From Streptomyces cucumeris (GTDB lineage Bacteria; Actinomycetota; Actinomycetes; Streptomycetales; Streptomycetaceae), in assembly GCF_024295805.1 (NCBI RefSeq), contig NZ_JANCLX010000016.1:62001-126000 (forward strand): DNA of 64,000 nucleotides, given 5' to 3'. Position numbers and translations under genes: made by a program. The stretch's first letter is position 1, and the number at the start of each line of letters is the position of its first letter. The notes below the pieces were generated by a model. The model saw only the letters and a program-made list of their open reading frames with translations. It had not been told where the DNA came from and searched no databases. This document shows, piece after piece, positions 53,348 through 60,947 of the stretch.

Positions 53348-53554
53348 ATGGCCGGACCGTCGTTCGACTTCGTGAGCACAGCGTTCTGCCGCGACAAGAA
53401 GGTGGGCAACTGCCCGCAGGTCGCGTTGAACGTCCCCGGCGTCGTCGCGCTTCGGGAAAGCGCGCGGCCCGGGGAGGTCGTTACCATGACGGCCGATGCC
53501 TGGCGGCAGCTGACCGACGCCGTGAAGGCTGGCGAGTACGACCTGAGCGCCTGA
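53348..53554 (+). CDS. DUF397-like small protein
   Basis: The 68-residue protein reads like DUF397: FDFVSTAFCRDKKVGNCPQV, then VVALRESARPGEVVTMTADA and WRQLTDAVKAGEYDLSA. DUF397 proteins are usually paired with XRE regulators and are thought to modulate them. The XRE gene is three genes upstream. A GAAGGGA ribosome site precedes the ATG. Confidence 0.7.
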   Translation: MAGPSFDFVSTAFCRDKKVGNCPQVALNVPGVVALRESARPGEVVTMTADAWRQLTDAVKAGEYDLSA

Positions 53555-53566
53555 GAGCAGGACTCC

Positions 53567-53734
53567 GTGAAGTGTCCCCGCTGTTCCGATGAGTGCCCTA
53601 CGGACCCTGAGAGCGGAGTCCCGTGGTGTCCTCGGTGCGGGGCACACTTCGGGCTCACGCCGCCGAAGTGCCGGGGCCTGTGGTCGCACCGTAACGCGGC
53701 CACCCGCGCCCCCGTCCAGCGACGGGAGCACTGA
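53567..53734 (+). CDS. Zinc-ribbon mini-protein
   Basis: The 55-residue ORF starts with GTG 12 bases after the DUF397 gene. It has two CPRC knuckles (MKCPRCSDEC and PWCPRCGAHFGL), typical of a zinc ribbon. It ends in a basic tail RRPVQRREH-like. The function is unknown. Confidence 0.6.
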   Translation: MKCPRCSDECPTDPESGVPWCPRCGAHFGLTPPKCRGLWSHRNAATRAPVQRREH

Positions 53735-53807
53735 CTCGGCGGCGGGACACAGACGGCCCCGGGAGCGATGGACGCTCCCGGGGCCGTTGCGCTGCTGGTG
53801 GTGAAGG

Positions 53808-54190
53808 GACCCGCCCACGCGCGCGAGGTAGCTCCGATCTGCGAGGTGTCGGAAATCCGACACCTGCCGACCCGCCCACGCGCGCGAGGTAGCTCCCGGT
53901 CGTGTCTACCACGGTAGACACCGGGCTGCCTGCCCCCGCGGACCCGCCCACGCGCGCGAGGTAGCTCCTCTATCTTAAGAAGACAAGCTATTCCGTGACC
54001 CGCCCACACGCGCGAGGGCGAGGTCAGGTGAGGAAAATTCCTCACCTGAAGCGGCCAGACCCGCCCACACGCGCGAGGTGCGAGGTTCCTCGCACCTGCA
54101 CCTGCACCTGCACCCGTCCCGCCCCCGCGCGCGAGGGCGAGGGGACCTCCGTGACGTGGGTCAGACTGACCCACCTGCCCACCCCCCCTC
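53808..54190. repeat. Six direct repeats separated by unique palindromes
   Basis: A ~28-bp unit with core GACCCGCCCACGCGCGCGAG begins at 53808, 53869, 53941, 53997, 54058 and about 54116. Pitch is 56-72 bp. The last three copies are diverged. Spacers contain different near-perfect palindromes, such as AGGTGTCGGA-AA-TCCGACACCT, GTGTCTACC-AC-GGTAGACAC, TCAGGTGAGGAA-AA and its complement, AGGTGCGAGG-TT and its complement, and GTGGGTCA-GAC-TGACCCAC. The array sits between two convergent operons. It is not a CRISPR array. Confidence 0.85.
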
Positions 54191-54258
54191 GCCTACGGGT
54201 CAGTGGCCGCAGCTGGGCCGGGTCCACCAGCCGCACTTGGCGCAGTACTCATGGCCGT

Positions 54259-54681
54259 TCATCGCGGGTCCCCCTTCCGCGGCTTCTCGACCCGCTGCAC
54301 GGGCGGCTGTATGGACCACGCAACCCCTTCTACGATCGGGAAGGGGTGCCACTCTTCACTCTCTTGACCAGCCTCTTCGCCCCCGAGAGGGGTACCGGGG
54401 CCCGGTGGGGGAGTGGCGGACGAATCGGACAGTCGCCACGCGGCGACCGCCCACACGACCGGCACAGCGGCGATGAAGTACGGCGCCCGGCCGAGCAGCT
54501 GGCCGTAGAACGCCACCCCCACCAACGCCCCTCCGGAGCGGGCGAGGAACCACGCTCCTGAGCTCTCAGGGGCGAGCCAGCCGCCCGCCCCGTGGAGCGC
54601 CAGGCCGGTGCCCAGGACGAGCCGCTGCCCGACCGCGCGGGCCGAGGCGATCCCGGCCCGCGCTGCCTCCCGGACGTTCAC
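54259..54681 (-). CDS. Small membrane protein
   Basis: The 140-residue protein has hydrophobic segments at about residues 20-40 and 45-85 (GGALVGVAFYGQLLGRAPYF, then IAAVPVVWAVAAW). A polar, Pro-rich C-terminus follows. It overlaps the next upstream gene by 4 bp, so it is the last gene of the membrane operon. No family is recognised. Confidence 0.6.
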   Translation of the reverse strand: MNVREAARAGIASARAVGQRLVLGTGLALHGAGGWLAPESSGAWFLARSGGALVGVAFYGQLLGRAPYFIAAVPVVWAVAAWRLSDSSATPPPGPGTPLGGEEAGQESEEWHPFPIVEGVAWSIQPPVQRVEKPRKGDPR

Positions 54682-55187
54682 AGCAGGCCCACCGTCCAGT
54701 CACCAGCCGTGGAGACGACCGGCGAGAGGACGAACCCCGCGGCTCCGGCGACACCGGACGACAGGCCCAGCGAGATACCGCAGATCAGGTTGAAGAAGAT
54801 GTCCCAGCGGAACCCCTTCTTGCGCGTCCACACCGCCACCAGGACAACCGTGGCGATGATGACGACCGCGTGACCGCCATCGCTCAGGACGAGGTTGGAG
54901 TGCCGGGTGACGTTCGGGGAATCGCCGCCCACACCGTGCTTGAGCGCGGCATCCCCGATGGCGGAGGAGCCCCACAGACCGATGTCGGCCCCGCCGCCGA
55001 GCATGCCGCCGGCGGACAGGATGAGCAGCATCCCGTAGAGCGCGGTGATGGCGAACGGGACGAGGTCCTTGAGCGCGGCGAGGTTGCGCTTCTTGTGGCC
55101 GGTCCACCAGCAGGTGATGTTCCAGGCAGCGATGGACAGGCCAACGGTGACGCCGCCGAGGCTGACGACGTTGTGCGTGAAGTTCAT
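54678..55187 (-). CDS. Multi-pass membrane protein
   Basis: The 169-residue protein has four or five hydrophobic segments (VVSLGGVTVGLSIAAWNITC, DLVPFAITALYGMLLILSAG, AVVIIATVVLVAVW, FFNLICGISLGLSSGVAGAA). I recall similar short polytopic proteins in AICE and Streptomyces plasmid spread regions. Translation is coupled to the following gene. The function is unknown. Confidence 0.65.
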   Translation of the reverse strand: MNFTHNVVSLGGVTVGLSIAAWNITCWWTGHKKRNLAALKDLVPFAITALYGMLLILSAGGMLGGGADIGLWGSSAIGDAALKHGVGGDSPNVTRHSNLVLSDGGHAVVIIATVVLVAVWTRKKGFRWDIFFNLICGISLGLSSGVAGAAGFVLSPVVSTAGDWTVGLL

Positions 55188-55195
55188 GGTGTTCC

Positions 55196-55342
55196 TCAGT
55201 GCGAGAGTGCGGCGAAGCTGGCCGCGGCGAGGGTGAGTACGAGAGCGGTGGTGCCGAGCACGGGCACCAGGGCGCGGCGGTCGACGGCGGCGAGAAGGCC
55301 GAGGGCGACCGCCGCACCGCCCGCGAAGAGCGCGAGCAGCAC
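55196..55342 (-). CDS. Small two-helix membrane protein
   Basis: This 48-residue ORF is too short for usual cut-offs. It starts with GTG behind GGAAGG and encodes two hydrophobic stretches (LLALFAGGAAVALGLLAAV and VPVLGTTALVLTLAAASFAA). It fits the gap between the polytopic protein and the DUF2637 gene. Similar small proteins accompany spread genes. Confidence 0.6.
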   Translation of the reverse strand: MLLALFAGGAAVALGLLAAVDRRALVPVLGTTALVLTLAAASFAALSH

Positions 55343-55357
55343 GACGGGTGCCTTCCG

Positions 55358-56203
55358 TCAGACGGGTGCGAGGGCGGCGCGGCGTACGCGCCGGCCGTAG
55401 GAGTCGGACGCGTCGAGTCGCTTGCCGATGGCGGTTCCGGTCAGTTCCGGTTCGGTGGCCAGCCAGCCGCGAGCGGTGTCGACGTGGCGGGCGAATCGGC
55501 CCGCCTCGGCGTCCTCGGCAGGTTCCTCGGCGTCCTCGTCGGAACCGCCGGAACCCTGCTCGGTTCCGGCGGTTCCGCCGACCGGTTCCGGTGTCTCGTC
55601 CGGCCCTGTATCGGGGTGCGGTTTCGCCTGGTCAGCATCGGTTCCGCCGCTGGTTCCGCCCTGGTTCCGCTCCAGGGCGGCGAGGGCGACGAACGGGCCG
55701 AGCACGGGCACCCCCGGGGCCGCTTCCACAGCGGCCGGAACCGGCTCCGGCTTGATCGGTTCCGCCGCTGGTTCCGCCGGAACCGGCGGGACGTAGATCG
55801 GTTCCGCTGCCGGTTCCGGCCCCCGCCCGTCGGCAGTCGTTGCGATATCGCTACGACTGGCCCAGGACCGCTCACGCGCCTTGCGGAGGGCGTGCACCCG
55901 CCACAGCACGAGCGGAGCCACCGCCGAGACGGCAACCACCAGCCACGGTGACACCGTGAGCATGCCGCCCTGGACGAGGTGCGCGGCCGCGTTGCTGGCG
56001 ATCATCGCGAGGACCGCGGGGAAGACTTCGCGCCCCACCTCCATCGCGCGGATCGCGTACGCGTCGATCGCGACCGGCACCCCGGCCGCCACGACCGGGT
56101 GGTATCCGGCCGCCAGGGCGAGCGACCACTCGCCGTGGGCGGTCACGGAGATGCCGGCCGCCATGGCCAGCCAGCCCAGAAGGTCACGGTCGCGGGTGCT
56201 CAC
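55358..56203 (-). CDS. DUF2637 membrane protein (Spd-like)
   Basis: The 281-residue protein has four hydrophobic segments in the first 110 residues (GWLAMAAGISVTAHGEWSLA, PVVAAGVPVAIDAYAIRAME, PAVLAMIASNAAAHLVQGGM, WLVVAVSAVAPLVLWRVHAL). A long disordered linker with repeated AEPAAEPI units follows. A C-terminal winged-helix-like segment comes last (TARGWLATEPELTGTAIGKR). DUF2637 proteins are common in conjugative actinobacterial elements. The GTG start overlaps the DUF6907 stop by 4 bp. Confidence 0.78.
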   Translation of the reverse strand: MSTRDRDLLGWLAMAAGISVTAHGEWSLALAAGYHPVVAAGVPVAIDAYAIRAMEVGREVFPAVLAMIASNAAAHLVQGGMLTVSPWLVVAVSAVAPLVLWRVHALRKARERSWASRSDIATTADGRGPEPAAEPIYVPPVPAEPAAEPIKPEPVPAAVEAAPGVPVLGPFVALAALERNQGGTSGGTDADQAKPHPDTGPDETPEPVGGTAGTEQGSGGSDEDAEEPAEDAEAGRFARHVDTARGWLATEPELTGTAIGKRLDASDSYGRRVRRAALAPV

Positions 56204-56586
56204 TGGCCGCTCCCCTCGGTGAGGAGCGCGGCGAGGTGCCCGGCGAGCGCGTGCAGCTGGGCGCCGTGCCGGATCAGGGACTCGGCGATGTCGTGCAGCT
56301 GCGCGGGGTCGGACGGGTAGAAGTCGCCCTCCAAGCCGACGTTGATGAACACGCCGCGGCCCGGGGGCCGCTCGGTGAACGGGCGCTGCTCCAGGAAGGT
56401 CGGCATGAGGTAGACGCGGCCGCGGGTGGTGTCGAGGGTGAGGCCGGTCTCGTCGCCCTCGTGGAAGATGTCGATCCGGTAGCCGCCGTTCTGCTCGGCG
56501 TGGCGGGTGGTGCACCAGGTCGGGCAGGTGAGGGTGACGGGGCCGTGGTCGCGGGTGTGCACGGTGACCGTGCGCGGGCCGGTCAC
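56200..56586 (-). CDS. DUF6907-like protein
   Basis: The 128-residue protein has TCPTWCTTRHAEQNGGYRID, with two Cys and a His, and later FINVGLEGDFYPSDPAQLHD. It resembles the C-terminal part of the DUF6907 protein at 45061. The function is unknown. It overlaps the DUF2637 start and the zinc-finger gene upstream by a few bases. Confidence 0.68.
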   Translation of the reverse strand: MTGPRTVTVHTRDHGPVTLTCPTWCTTRHAEQNGGYRIDIFHEGDETGLTLDTTRGRVYLMPTFLEQRPFTERPPGRGVFINVGLEGDFYPSDPAQLHDIAESLIRHGAQLHALAGHLAALLTEGSGQ

Positions 56587-56711
56587 GGCCGGTTCCCGCT
56601 GCCGCGGCAGGTGGTGCAGGTGCGCCAGGTCTGGCGGGTCACACCGCCGTCCCGGGTGGTTTCGGTACGTCCGCCGTCGCCGTCGCAGGCGGTGCAGGGG
56701 CGTCGGCTCAT
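56583..56711 (-). CDS. DnaJ-type zinc-finger mini-protein
   Basis: The 42-residue ORF has two CxxCxGxG repeats (PCTACDGDGG and TCTTCRGSGN), the pattern of DnaJ zinc fingers. No J-domain is present. Mini-proteins of this kind occur in Streptomyces conjugative elements. The ATG at 56711 is coupled to the tiny upstream ORF. Confidence 0.62.
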   Translation of the reverse strand: MSRRPCTACDGDGGRTETTRDGGVTRQTWRTCTTCRGSGNRP

Positions 56712-56776
56712 CGCCGGACCCCCTCGGCGGCGCGGGCGCGCAGCAGCTCGGCCGCGGGCTCGGGTACGTTCTGCAT
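56708..56776 (-). CDS. Tiny ORF upstream of the zinc-finger gene
   Basis: A 22-codon ORF (MQNVPEPAAELLRARAAEGV...) ends in ATGA overlap with the following start. It may be a leader peptide. Support is only the coupling and codon bias. Confidence 0.35.
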   Translation of the reverse strand: MQNVPEPAAELLRARAAEGVRR

Positions 56777-56969
56777 GGGTCTGGACTCCCTTGATGCGAA
56801 GGGTGTTCGGATCAAGGCCCCGACCGGTGGTTGCGTCATCGGTTCGGGGCCGTCCCATGTCTCACGGATTTCTCACAGACTCCGTGTGACTGTGGGGCTT
56901 TGGGTGTCCTGACCTGGGCGGGACGTGCTCTCTGTGGACTGTGCGGACCTCACGGACGCCGTTTGGTTC

Positions 56970-57015
56970 ACTACGGATCAAGAGGTTGCAGGTTCGAATC
57001 CTGCCGAGCGCGCAG
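56970..57015 (+). repeat. attR of the satellite-like element (46 bp)
   Basis: This is identical to 42453-42498. The 5' half of tRNA-Arg is missing, so it is only the displaced original 3' end. Confidence 0.9.
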
Positions 57016-57022
57016 CAGCTCA

Positions 57023-57053
57023 GAGGCCCCTTCCAGTTGATGGAAGGGGCCTC
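57023..57053 (+). terminator. Original terminator of tRNA-Arg
   Basis: GAGGCCCCTTCCA and its complement form a perfect 13-bp stem with a GTTGA loop. The same hairpin recurs after the second tRNA remnant near 58274. Confidence 0.7.
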
Positions 57054-57254
57054 TTGCGTATGCGGTGACAGCAACGTTGACGGCAACCGCCGTATTGCTC
57101 GTCAGACTGCTGCCGGGACTTCGCTCCATCCCCCGTCGTCCTCGCCCGCGTTGTCCATCGCCACGCGGATCGAATGGGCAGGGATGCTCCTCGCATCACT
57201 CGCTCTGGTCTTCAACGAAGTGGGGAGTTTCCTCACCCACGGCCACACCAGCGA

Positions 57255-58097
57255 TCAGCTTCCTGCGGAGAGCTCCTCGGCAAGGAACTGTGCCGTGAGT
57301 TCGATGCACCGCGTCCGGGCCGCGGAGAAGCCGTAGGGCATCGTGGTGACCGCTTCGAAGGCGCTCATCCGGGCGTCCTCCTCGCCGCTCGCCTCGGCGT
57401 CGTAGATCTCGAAGAGCTTCTCCTCGGCCGCGTCCAGTCCGACCGCTTCAATGGCCTGGAGCAGGGCCTTGTGGTGGGCGCAGTGCTGCGCGGCGAGTTC
57501 CTCGACCCGCGGGTCGTGGGGGTCGACGGTGTCATCGAGGGCGGCGTCGGCCGCGTCGAGGCGGTCTGCCTCGGCCCGTAGGCCGGGGTGGGTGGCCAGG
57601 GTGATGAACGCGCTGGCCTGAATCGCGGCTCCCAGTGGACCGAAGATCCGTTCCGTGACCAGCAGGGCGTCCAGGTCGGAGGGGCGCACTGCGCCAGAGG
57701 GCAGGTGGCTGAGCCGGTCCGTGACCAAGGGGGAGAGCAAGCCCAGTGGGCTGCCCACGACCCGCAGGCGCTGGACTGCCGCGCGCTGACGCTTGATGGC
57801 GGCCTCCTGGGCGGCCAGGGTCTCCTCCAGCCGGCCCAGGACGTCCTCAATGCCCCGGGCTTCGTCGAAGGCGGCCCGCATGTCGTCCAGGCTGATGCCG
57901 GCCTCGGACATCTTGCGGATCCACAGCAGGCGGATCATGTCGTCGTAGCCGTAGCGGCGGCGTCCGTCTCCGCCTCGCCCGGGCTCCGGCAACAGACCGA
58001 TCTGGTGGTAGTGGCGGATCGCGCGCGGGGTGGTCCCGGCGAAGGCGGCGGCATCACCGATCTTGACCTCGCGGGGAGGCGTGATGGAGGGGTACAT
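57255..58097 (-). CDS. MerR-family transcriptional regulator
   Basis: The 280-residue protein has a MerR HTH at residues ~10-80 (VKIGDAAAFAGTTPRAIRHY, then HQIGLLPEPGRGGDGRRRYG). A coiled coil follows (EETLAAQEAAIKRQRAAVQR) and then a ~150-residue helical effector domain of unknown ligand. It lacks the Cys set of metal sensors. Such long MerR proteins often respond to organic compounds. It is the only gene between two tRNA-Arg remnants. The ATG at 58097 is preferred to upstream alternatives. Confidence 0.85.
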   Translation of the reverse strand: MYPSITPPREVKIGDAAAFAGTTPRAIRHYHQIGLLPEPGRGGDGRRRYGYDDMIRLLWIRKMSEAGISLDDMRAAFDEARGIEDVLGRLEETLAAQEAAIKRQRAAVQRLRVVGSPLGLLSPLVTDRLSHLPSGAVRPSDLDALLVTERIFGPLGAAIQASAFITLATHPGLRAEADRLDAADAALDDTVDPHDPRVEELAAQHCAHHKALLQAIEAVGLDAAEEKLFEIYDAEASGEEDARMSAFEAVTTMPYGFSAARTRCIELTAQFLAEELSAGS

Positions 58098-58830
58098 CGC
58101 AGACGGGGCCTTTCGTGCTGTGGTGCCCTCGACGACACCACATGCCGCTACGGCATGTGCAACTACACACGACCCAGATCCTGACGGGCTATCGGGCGGA
58201 TGGCGCCCCGAGCGGGGCGGCTCCCGGAGGCTCAGCGCAGGCACTCGAATCCTGCCGAGCGCACGGCAGCTCAGAGGCCCCCTCCAGTTGATGGAAGGGG
58301 CCTCTTGCGTATGCGGTGACATCCGAACTGACATCAGCCGTCGAGCGGACGGGCTCGGGCGGGACCGGCGCTTCGCCTCGGGTCCTCGGACGGCTTATGG
58401 GAGCGCGAGGCGTCCGATGCCGACCGTGGGTCCTGCCGGTCGGGCGCGGCGCGCCACCCTCCACTTCACGTGCTGAGCGGTGATGAGGGCCCGCGGGGCG
58501 GAGGCCTGTCGGCTCTGCAGCAACGCTGCCGGTGATCACGCCGTCGGTAGATGTCGTCGGTTTCCGCCGATCTCATGGGTTTCTACGGGAAGTGGCCCAA
58601 TAGGTCCTGAAGAACCGCGGGTCCGGAGTTCGGTTTGGCGCCGCCGCTCCGCGTTTGATCCTTGAGCGCAAAGGAGTGGGCCATGCGCGTACGCACCGTT
58701 CTCGCGATGACAGCCGCTGGCTGTCCGTTCTCCGTCGACAACTCCCTTGGCTATTAAACCCCTTCAGGTGACGCTGTGTAAGCGGGTAGCGTGCGTGGGG
58801 TAGTTGAGCGTGACGCAGGGGGGAAAGAAG
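58098..58830. other. Gene-free scar with second tRNA-Arg remnant
   Basis: About 730 bases hold the second attachment-like copy (58245-58321) and no supported gene. A short ORF at 58683 with a good ribosome site encodes only 24 residues. The rest shows no signal. Confidence 0.45.
58683..58757 (+). pseudogene. Truncated signal-peptide-like ORF
   Basis: The ORF starts behind AAAGGAG with MRVRTVLAMTAAGC, like a signal peptide, but stops after 24 codons. It may be a decayed secreted protein gene at the element scar. Confidence 0.3.
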
Positions 58831-60375
58831 TTGAGCCTTCAGCATCAAGCAGGGAACTTCGTGAATGCCTCGTGGTCCATGGTGGGGCTGCGGGACTTAA
58901 TCTACGAGATGGTCGGCCTTCTCTTCGTCGGCCTCGAGGAGAATGGCGGGATGGCCGGTGATGATGAAGCCGGCCGGGCATTCGCGGCTGTGTATACGCC
59001 AGCTGTGAAGACGGTCTTTGAGAAGGCCGGCTTCGCCCATCAGGTCATGGCCACCGGGGCGGGCACGTTGCTGATGGCCGCTGAGGAATTCCTGAAGCAG
59101 GACAGCAAAGTCGCCGCGTCCCTCCTCGACCAGAGCCCCGAGGGCCCCGGCATCGGTGCCCAGCCCTCTGGGCCCGACTGCAATCCGCGCGCCAGTCACA
59201 ATGCCGAGGACCTGCCCGATGTAGTGGGTGAGACGAGCTGGTCGGACCAGTATCTGAAGGGTCGGCGCTTTCACGGCCAACGCGACAAGCTCCGTAAGGT
59301 CGCGAAGACCTGGCGTGCGGCGGCCAAGATCCTGGAAGATGCCTACTGGGATTCTGATACCGCTTGGAAGACCGCCACTCTTGACCAGGCCGGAGAGACC
59401 GCGGACGCGGCCCACAGCTTCTTCAAGACCTTCGTCGGCAAGACTGCTCCCCCTGCAGTGGTGGGTGAGAGCGAGACGCTCCTGGCCAATCTGCCAGCAG
59501 CCTGCACGATGCTCGCCAAGGCGTGTGACGCGTACGCGGACCACATCGACACCGCTCTCGAGAAGATTCCCTGGGATTCTGATCCGCTGTTCGGTGAATC
59601 TCTGTTGCCCTGGGAGAAACCCCAGTTCGGTGGCGACGGCCACGATGGGGGCCTTCACGAGCTGATCGCGTCCGACACCCACATCAACAGCCTCGGCAAC
59701 ATTCCTGGGGCGTTGGACAGTTCCAAGGGGCGCGTCCCCATGCCACAGCCGGATGGCGGTGGGTCACTCCCGGGTCTGCCCATTCCCATCGCCCCGCTGA
59801 TCCGGGTGCCCGTTCTCGTCCCGGTGGGCTACCGGCCACCGAAGGGGCCACGCGTACAGCCGATCCCGCCCCCCGCGCCACCGGATCCCCGCTTCCCGCT
59901 CCTCACCCTTGGGCAGCAGCAGAAGTTCCGGACGTGGCTGAACTCGCTGCGCGCGGGCGACGTCTCCGGTGGCAGGCCCGCGGAGGTGGCGTACCAGAAG
60001 CGCGTGGCCGGATACCCGGAATACGAAGTGCCCATCCCACCCGGGGTCGGCAACAGTAAGGGGAACACGCTGATGGTCGATGGCTTTCGTGAGAGCGACG
60101 GCATGGCCATCGAGGCGAAGTACGTCAACAACGTGAAAAAGCGGTGCTACCGGTCCCTTGATGAGCTTCGCGAGAATCATCAGACGAGCAAGAGGAACTT
60201 CCTCTACATCAAGGACCGTGATGAGCTCGCCAAGTACGCGGCTGCCCTCAAAGATCCCAGGAACACCGAGATGCGCGGAGTGGAGACGGTTACCAACCAC
60301 CCTGACTCGGTGGCCTACTGGCGCGTGATGATGGCTGCGTACGGTGTCAAAGGGTACGCACGCTACGTTCCCTGA
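58831..60375 (+). CDS. Polymorphic toxin-like protein with REase-type C-terminus
   Basis: The ~514-residue protein has a helical N-terminal region (about 1-240) similar in feel to WXG/LXG exported proteins. A Pro-rich hinge is at about 300-355 (PPPAPPDPRF). The C-terminal ~120 residues form a likely restriction-endonuclease-fold toxin domain: VDGFRESDGMAIEAKYVNNV carries the D...ExK-type core. No signal peptide is present. The start could be TTG 58831 (after GGGGGGAAAG) or GTG 58810. The next gene looks like its immunity gene. Confidence 0.7.
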   Translation: MSLQHQAGNFVNASWSMVGLRDLIYEMVGLLFVGLEENGGMAGDDEAGRAFAAVYTPAVKTVFEKAGFAHQVMATGAGTLLMAAEEFLKQDSKVAASLLDQSPEGPGIGAQPSGPDCNPRASHNAEDLPDVVGETSWSDQYLKGRRFHGQRDKLRKVAKTWRAAAKILEDAYWDSDTAWKTATLDQAGETADAAHSFFKTFVGKTAPPAVVGESETLLANLPAACTMLAKACDAYADHIDTALEKIPWDSDPLFGESLLPWEKPQFGGDGHDGGLHELIASDTHINSLGNIPGALDSSKGRVPMPQPDGGGSLPGLPIPIAPLIRVPVLVPVGYRPPKGPRVQPIPPPAPPDPRFPLLTLGQQQKFRTWLNSLRAGDVSGGRPAEVAYQKRVAGYPEYEVPIPPGVGNSKGNTLMVDGFRESDGMAIEAKYVNNVKKRCYRSLDELRENHQTSKRNFLYIKDRDELAKYAAALKDPRNTEMRGVETVTNHPDSVAYWRVMMAAYGVKGYARYVP

Positions 60376-60407
60376 CCGCATCGAAGCAACGTACTGGAGC
60401 CCATCAC

Positions 60408-60845
60408 GTGGACGCGTCCGAACTCGCAGAACTCCGCACCATGTACATCTTCACGCCCGCTGAGGGAGAAACGTGGGGCCTCACCTACCAGAACCTGGAA
60501 GCCAAGCTGCGTGAACGGAACCCCAATGAGTTCGTCCGCGTTCAGGACGACCCCGGTGGCCCGGTCCCGGGCACCGACATGCTCTTCGGCATCACTCTGG
60601 GCGATGACGAACTCGAGGGAATGGCGCAACTGTCGCCTGAGGGCGTGGCCATCAAGGAGTGCTCCGCGCATTCGGCCGCGGCGTTCGTTAACTGGCTGCG
60701 GGAGAACGTCGTGCCCGATGGGATGGCCCTGACGTTCAACACTGAGTGGGGACTGGAGGAGGAGGTGCCTGACGCGCTCGTTCCCGATGTCCCACGCCCG
60801 CGCCTGATTGCTGCCTTCTTCGCACACCTCGAGCAGACACTCTGA
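60408..60845 (+). CDS. Probable immunity protein
   Basis: The 145-residue acidic protein starts with GTG 33 bases after the toxin-like gene. Segments include FTPAEGETWGLTYQNLEAKL and AAFVNWLRENVVPDGMALTF. Small acidic proteins directly after polymorphic toxins usually neutralise them. No family name is certain. Confidence 0.6.
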   Translation: MDASELAELRTMYIFTPAEGETWGLTYQNLEAKLRERNPNEFVRVQDDPGGPVPGTDMLFGITLGDDELEGMAQLSPEGVAIKECSAHSAAAFVNWLRENVVPDGMALTFNTEWGLEEEVPDALVPDVPRPRLIAAFFAHLEQTL

Positions 60846-60896
60846 GCTGGGTGAATGCTTCGTTCAACCTCCTGTTGCCTATGACCGCAAGCAGTC

Positions 60897-60932
60897 CAGA
60901 GGCCCCTTCCGGTGATCGGAAGGGGCCTCCGG
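60897..60932 (+). terminator. Terminator of the toxin-immunity pair
   Basis: GAGGCCCCTTCCG-GTGAT-CGGAAGGGGCCTC is a perfect 13-bp stem. It resembles the tRNA-Arg terminators at 57023 and 58274. Confidence 0.65.
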
Positions 60933-60947
60933 GCTGGCGGGTGGAAG

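Larger units (their letters stand above)
42453..57015 (+). mobile_element. Capsid-encoding phage-satellite-like element in tRNA-Arg
   Basis: A 14.6-kb island is flanked by identical 46-bp repeats. It carries int, xis, a helicase gene beside iteron-like repeats, a P27 small terminase, an HK97 major capsid gene and an XRE regulator. A minus-strand operon of DUF6907, DUF2637 and three small membrane proteins lies at the right end. No large terminase, portal, head protease, tail or lysis gene is visible. The content suits a satellite that depends on a helper phage. The membrane operon suggests a mixed origin. Confidence 0.8.
56994..58321. mobile_element. Remnant bracketed by tRNA-Arg 3'-end copies
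   Basis: A 77-bp segment (end of tRNA-Arg plus terminator) at 56994-57069 recurs at 58245-58321 with three mismatches. The MerR gene lies between. This is the scar expected from an older integration at the same tRNA that has lost its integrase. Confidence 0.6.

Noticed and set aside
52498..54174. Long minus-strand ORF with repeated ELPRARGRV peptides
   Set aside because: It is a translation of the direct-repeat array and of the antisense of coding genes; no start or ribosome site supports it.
53808..54190. CRISPR array of type I-E geometry
   Set aside because: A 61-bp period occurs and repeats contain a short GC palindrome, but spacers vary from 28 to 44 bases, are themselves palindromic, and no cas gene is near.
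56970..57015. Second functional tRNA-Arg gene
   Set aside because: The 5' half is missing; it is the right attachment site of the satellite-like element.
42453..57015. Complete prophage
   Set aside because: No large terminase, portal, tail, lysis or head-protease genes are visible, and the element is only 14.6 kb.
58573..58848. 91-codon minus-strand ORF near the tRNA scar
   Set aside because: It has poor codon bias, overlaps the toxin gene start antisense and shows no domain.
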